Shown here piece after piece: positions 62,008 to 64,000 of a DNA stretch of 64,000 bases. Numbering within the stretch: the stretch's first letter is position 1; every line of letters begins with the position of its first letter. This stretch comes from Rotaria sp. Silwood1 (Eukaryota > Rotifera > Eurotatoria > Philodinida > Philodinidae), in the NCBI GenBank assembly GCA_905250075.1, contig CAJNOP010000687.1:50819-114818 (forward strand), written 5' to 3'. The notes beneath the pieces are model-generated. The model worked only from the letters and a program-made list of their open reading frames with translations, was not told where the DNA came from and did no database searches. The translations under genes were made by a program, and so were the position numbers.

Positions 62008-63562
62008 ATGTTTGTTTTCTAAAAAATTCTTTTTGAATTAAAGTAATTCGTGAAAATTAAATATATTTGAATTAGCTCAAATGAAATCATAAGAACAAAA
62101 GAAATTTATGTTCGATTTTATACTTAAACAAATGTAATTTTATTGTTCTTTTATTATTGATAGTTCTATATCTACAGTTTAAAGAATCATTCAAACATGC
62201 ATAATATTATTTCTTACTAAGGATTTTTTTGTTGTTTATTTAAAAATAAGAACTAACATGTGTTTCAGGAATATAGAGTTATTCTGTAGTTTAAAGATAT
62301 TTAAAATATTCGTCTGTTCAAACTTCATTATTTTTCAAAATTTTCGTCTTTGGTTATCTATAAAATGGTTTATCTTTTGTTACGGCTAATAAAAATCACT
62401 TTTTTCTAAAATAGACTTCAAATGAACAGATGAAGAAAATTGTGTTTCTAGAATAACTTTTCCATCAAACTTCAATGATTTCATCTTTCGCTCATTCAAT
62501 GAAAGTGTCTTTCGATATTTCTCTTTTCTATTTAATAGATAATGCAAAATCATCTGAAAATGTACGATTTGATGAGTTTATATATAGATTATTTGGTGGA
62601 CAATGCTTCTTGTTAATGAAAAGAAGGAAAGGGTGTGGGTCGGTAGGTGGGTGTGAGGATGGGTAGAGTGTTCGTCACTGACGGGATGATTTACTATCCA
62701 CACTCACACCCCATCCTTCAATTAACTGTTCATTGCGAAGTTTTCTCATATAAGAAACATCAGTCCTGTTGGTTCGTTGTTTCTATATGCATAAAAGAAT
62801 TTCGACACCCAACTTCAATACTTGGGTATATGGGTCCATCGGTGTAAATTTTAGTGTTATAGTGAAATGCAGTACAAAGAAAGAGAAAAGACATGTAGAG
62901 AAAGAAAATAGTGAAAGCAACGAACATGTGCAATGGTGAGTGTATCTCGAAGAAACAAACTGTCTAATCGATGAAAATGTCATGCTTCAATGATGCAAAT
63001 AAATAGAAACAGGTTGGAAGAAACCAGACAATTTCGTCATCGACAAATATGTAATACAGCCATTTGAGAACACGCATTAAAAAATTTCATACATTCCAGT
63101 ATCATGCAGCACGTGAGTATACTTGATTTTCAACTTATTTAAGAGACATTCCATGAGATAATTCGGTAATACTTTTACAGGGCCATACGATTTAGAAACT
63201 GACGTGCTCTTCCTCGCTTTTATTTCTGCACACCAAATCTTAAATAAATTCCATTTTCTTGAAAACGGAGATAGCAAAAGCTCAAATATTTTTGAATTCG
63301 ATTGATGGTAAAATGATTTTGTAATTTTCAAAAACTACTTGATTTACTGATGGTAGCATTTCAATCCGTTTTTCTGAAGAAAAGATTCTGTAAGAACGCA
63401 TTGAAAAATTAATAACTATCTTTAACGATGTTTGAAAATTAGTTCAAAACTCATAGAAAACTAATTTTAGTTATACACAAAGGTAAAAATTAACATTACT
63501 TTTTGGAGTATCATTTTAACGATGACGACTATAGCATCATCATCTAATTGCATATACAGCGT
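62008..63562. other. Spacer 3' of the F-box relic
   Basis: No gene supported. Contains a G-rich/C-rich inverted repeat at about 62636-62720. Small frames here show no domain. Confidence 0.4.
62636..62720. repeat. G/C-asymmetric inverted repeat
   Basis: GGTGGGTGTGAGGATGGGTA (62645-62664) pairs imperfectly with ATCCACACTCACACCCCATC (about 62697-62716). It resembles in composition the loop of the foldback at 27693-28623 (GGGTGTGGGT with CCCACACACCC). Confidence 0.7.
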
Positions 63563-63760
63563 AGACCAAAAGTAACATAACACACAATTTTTTTGATTTT
63601 TTTGTTCTTTGAACATAGTTAGATCTTATTTATATCACATATACTATGTAGTTGATAAAATATAAAGATGCAACATATAATCAGTTTCTAGGTGTAGTAA
63701 TTTTTTCAAAAGCGTACAAATGCAGCGGGACCAAAAGTAAAGAAATAAGTGTGACAAGGA
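63563..63760 (+). mobile_element. Partial relative of the element at 158-747
   Basis: GACCAAAAGTAACATAACAC (63566) followed by the T-rich run, ATCTTATTTATATCACAT, ATAATCAGT and TTTTTTCAAAAGCGTACAAA (63703-63722) matches, in order, the left side of the element at 158-747. A second GGGACCAAAAGTAA occurs at 63728. The inverted right end is not seen before the window stops. Confidence 0.6.
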
Positions 63761-64000
63761 AACATTCACAAATATTGGAGCACTTTAGAATTCGGAACTT
63801 AGTACATCCTGTAGACATTGCCCAACTATATGTACTGCAGAAGACATTCGTCCCTATAGCTTATTTCTGAGGAGATCGAATATCTGTAATGAATTTTTGC
63901 TTTTATTGCCTGAGACTTGCAGCAAGATCCATTGTCGAATTTTGACTTAGAATGTTGGCCACATAAAGAGATTACCTAGACTAGTTCTCATAAGAAATTT

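Noticed and set aside
62475-62847. Plus-strand frames after the F-box relic
   Set aside because: No match to the F-box family and they run through the G/C-asymmetric inverted repeat.

Overview
The window is an AT-rich animal nuclear sequence. Several things suggest a bdelloid rotifer, probably Rotaria-like; this is inference. Most introns are short (about 45-90 bp), with a few of 1-1.7 kb. There are clearly animal genes: a ciliary CFAP206, a metazoan ATG16L1 with WD40 repeats, aminergic and orphan GPCRs, and nuclear receptors. There is also an F-box/leucine-rich relic whose start (LDLPNEILLNIINKL) resembles a family I know as abundant in bdelloids. No prokaryotic operon, tRNA, rRNA or CRISPR array was seen.

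Layout. 0.2-0.75 kb: small terminal-inverted-repeat element. 1.4-5.7 kb (-): CFAP206, eight exons. 5.7-15.3 kb: almost no coding signal, but a roughly 0.9 kb long inverted repeat lies in it. 15.3-18.1 kb (+): biogenic-amine-type GPCR. 20.5-21.0 kb: foldback element. 21.2-25.8 kb (-): ATG16L1, twelve exons. 26.4-28.6 kb: two more long foldbacks, one with a 9-bp minisatellite in both arms. 29.6-32.1 kb (-): relics of a sugar porter and of a choline/carnitine acyltransferase, with foldbacks beside them. 34.0-36.1 kb (-): divergent orphan GPCR. 38.0-40.0 kb: a TIR element with a cysteine-rich transposon remnant, then another foldback. 40.7-47.7 kb (-): two tandem nuclear receptors with matching exon plans; a TTAA-flanked piggyBac-like insertion sits in an intron of the second. 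50.4-51.4 kb: mariner-like TIR element. 52.8-54.8 kb (+): a small unrecognised spliced gene. 56.1-57.9 kb (-): the 3' end of a gene with a PH-domain-like helix. 60.2-62.0 kb (+): broken F-box gene. The window ends in a relative of the element found at its start.

Exon boundaries were read by eye from GT/AG sites, reading-frame continuity and family knowledge. For CFAP206, ATG16L1, both nuclear receptors, the orphan GPCR and the 144-residue gene, the summed exons give an exact whole number of codons, which supports the models. The genes have no evident shared pathway. The most unusual property of the window is the density of long foldback (inverted-repeat) DNA elements, about fourteen in 64 kb, with at least two recurring families.
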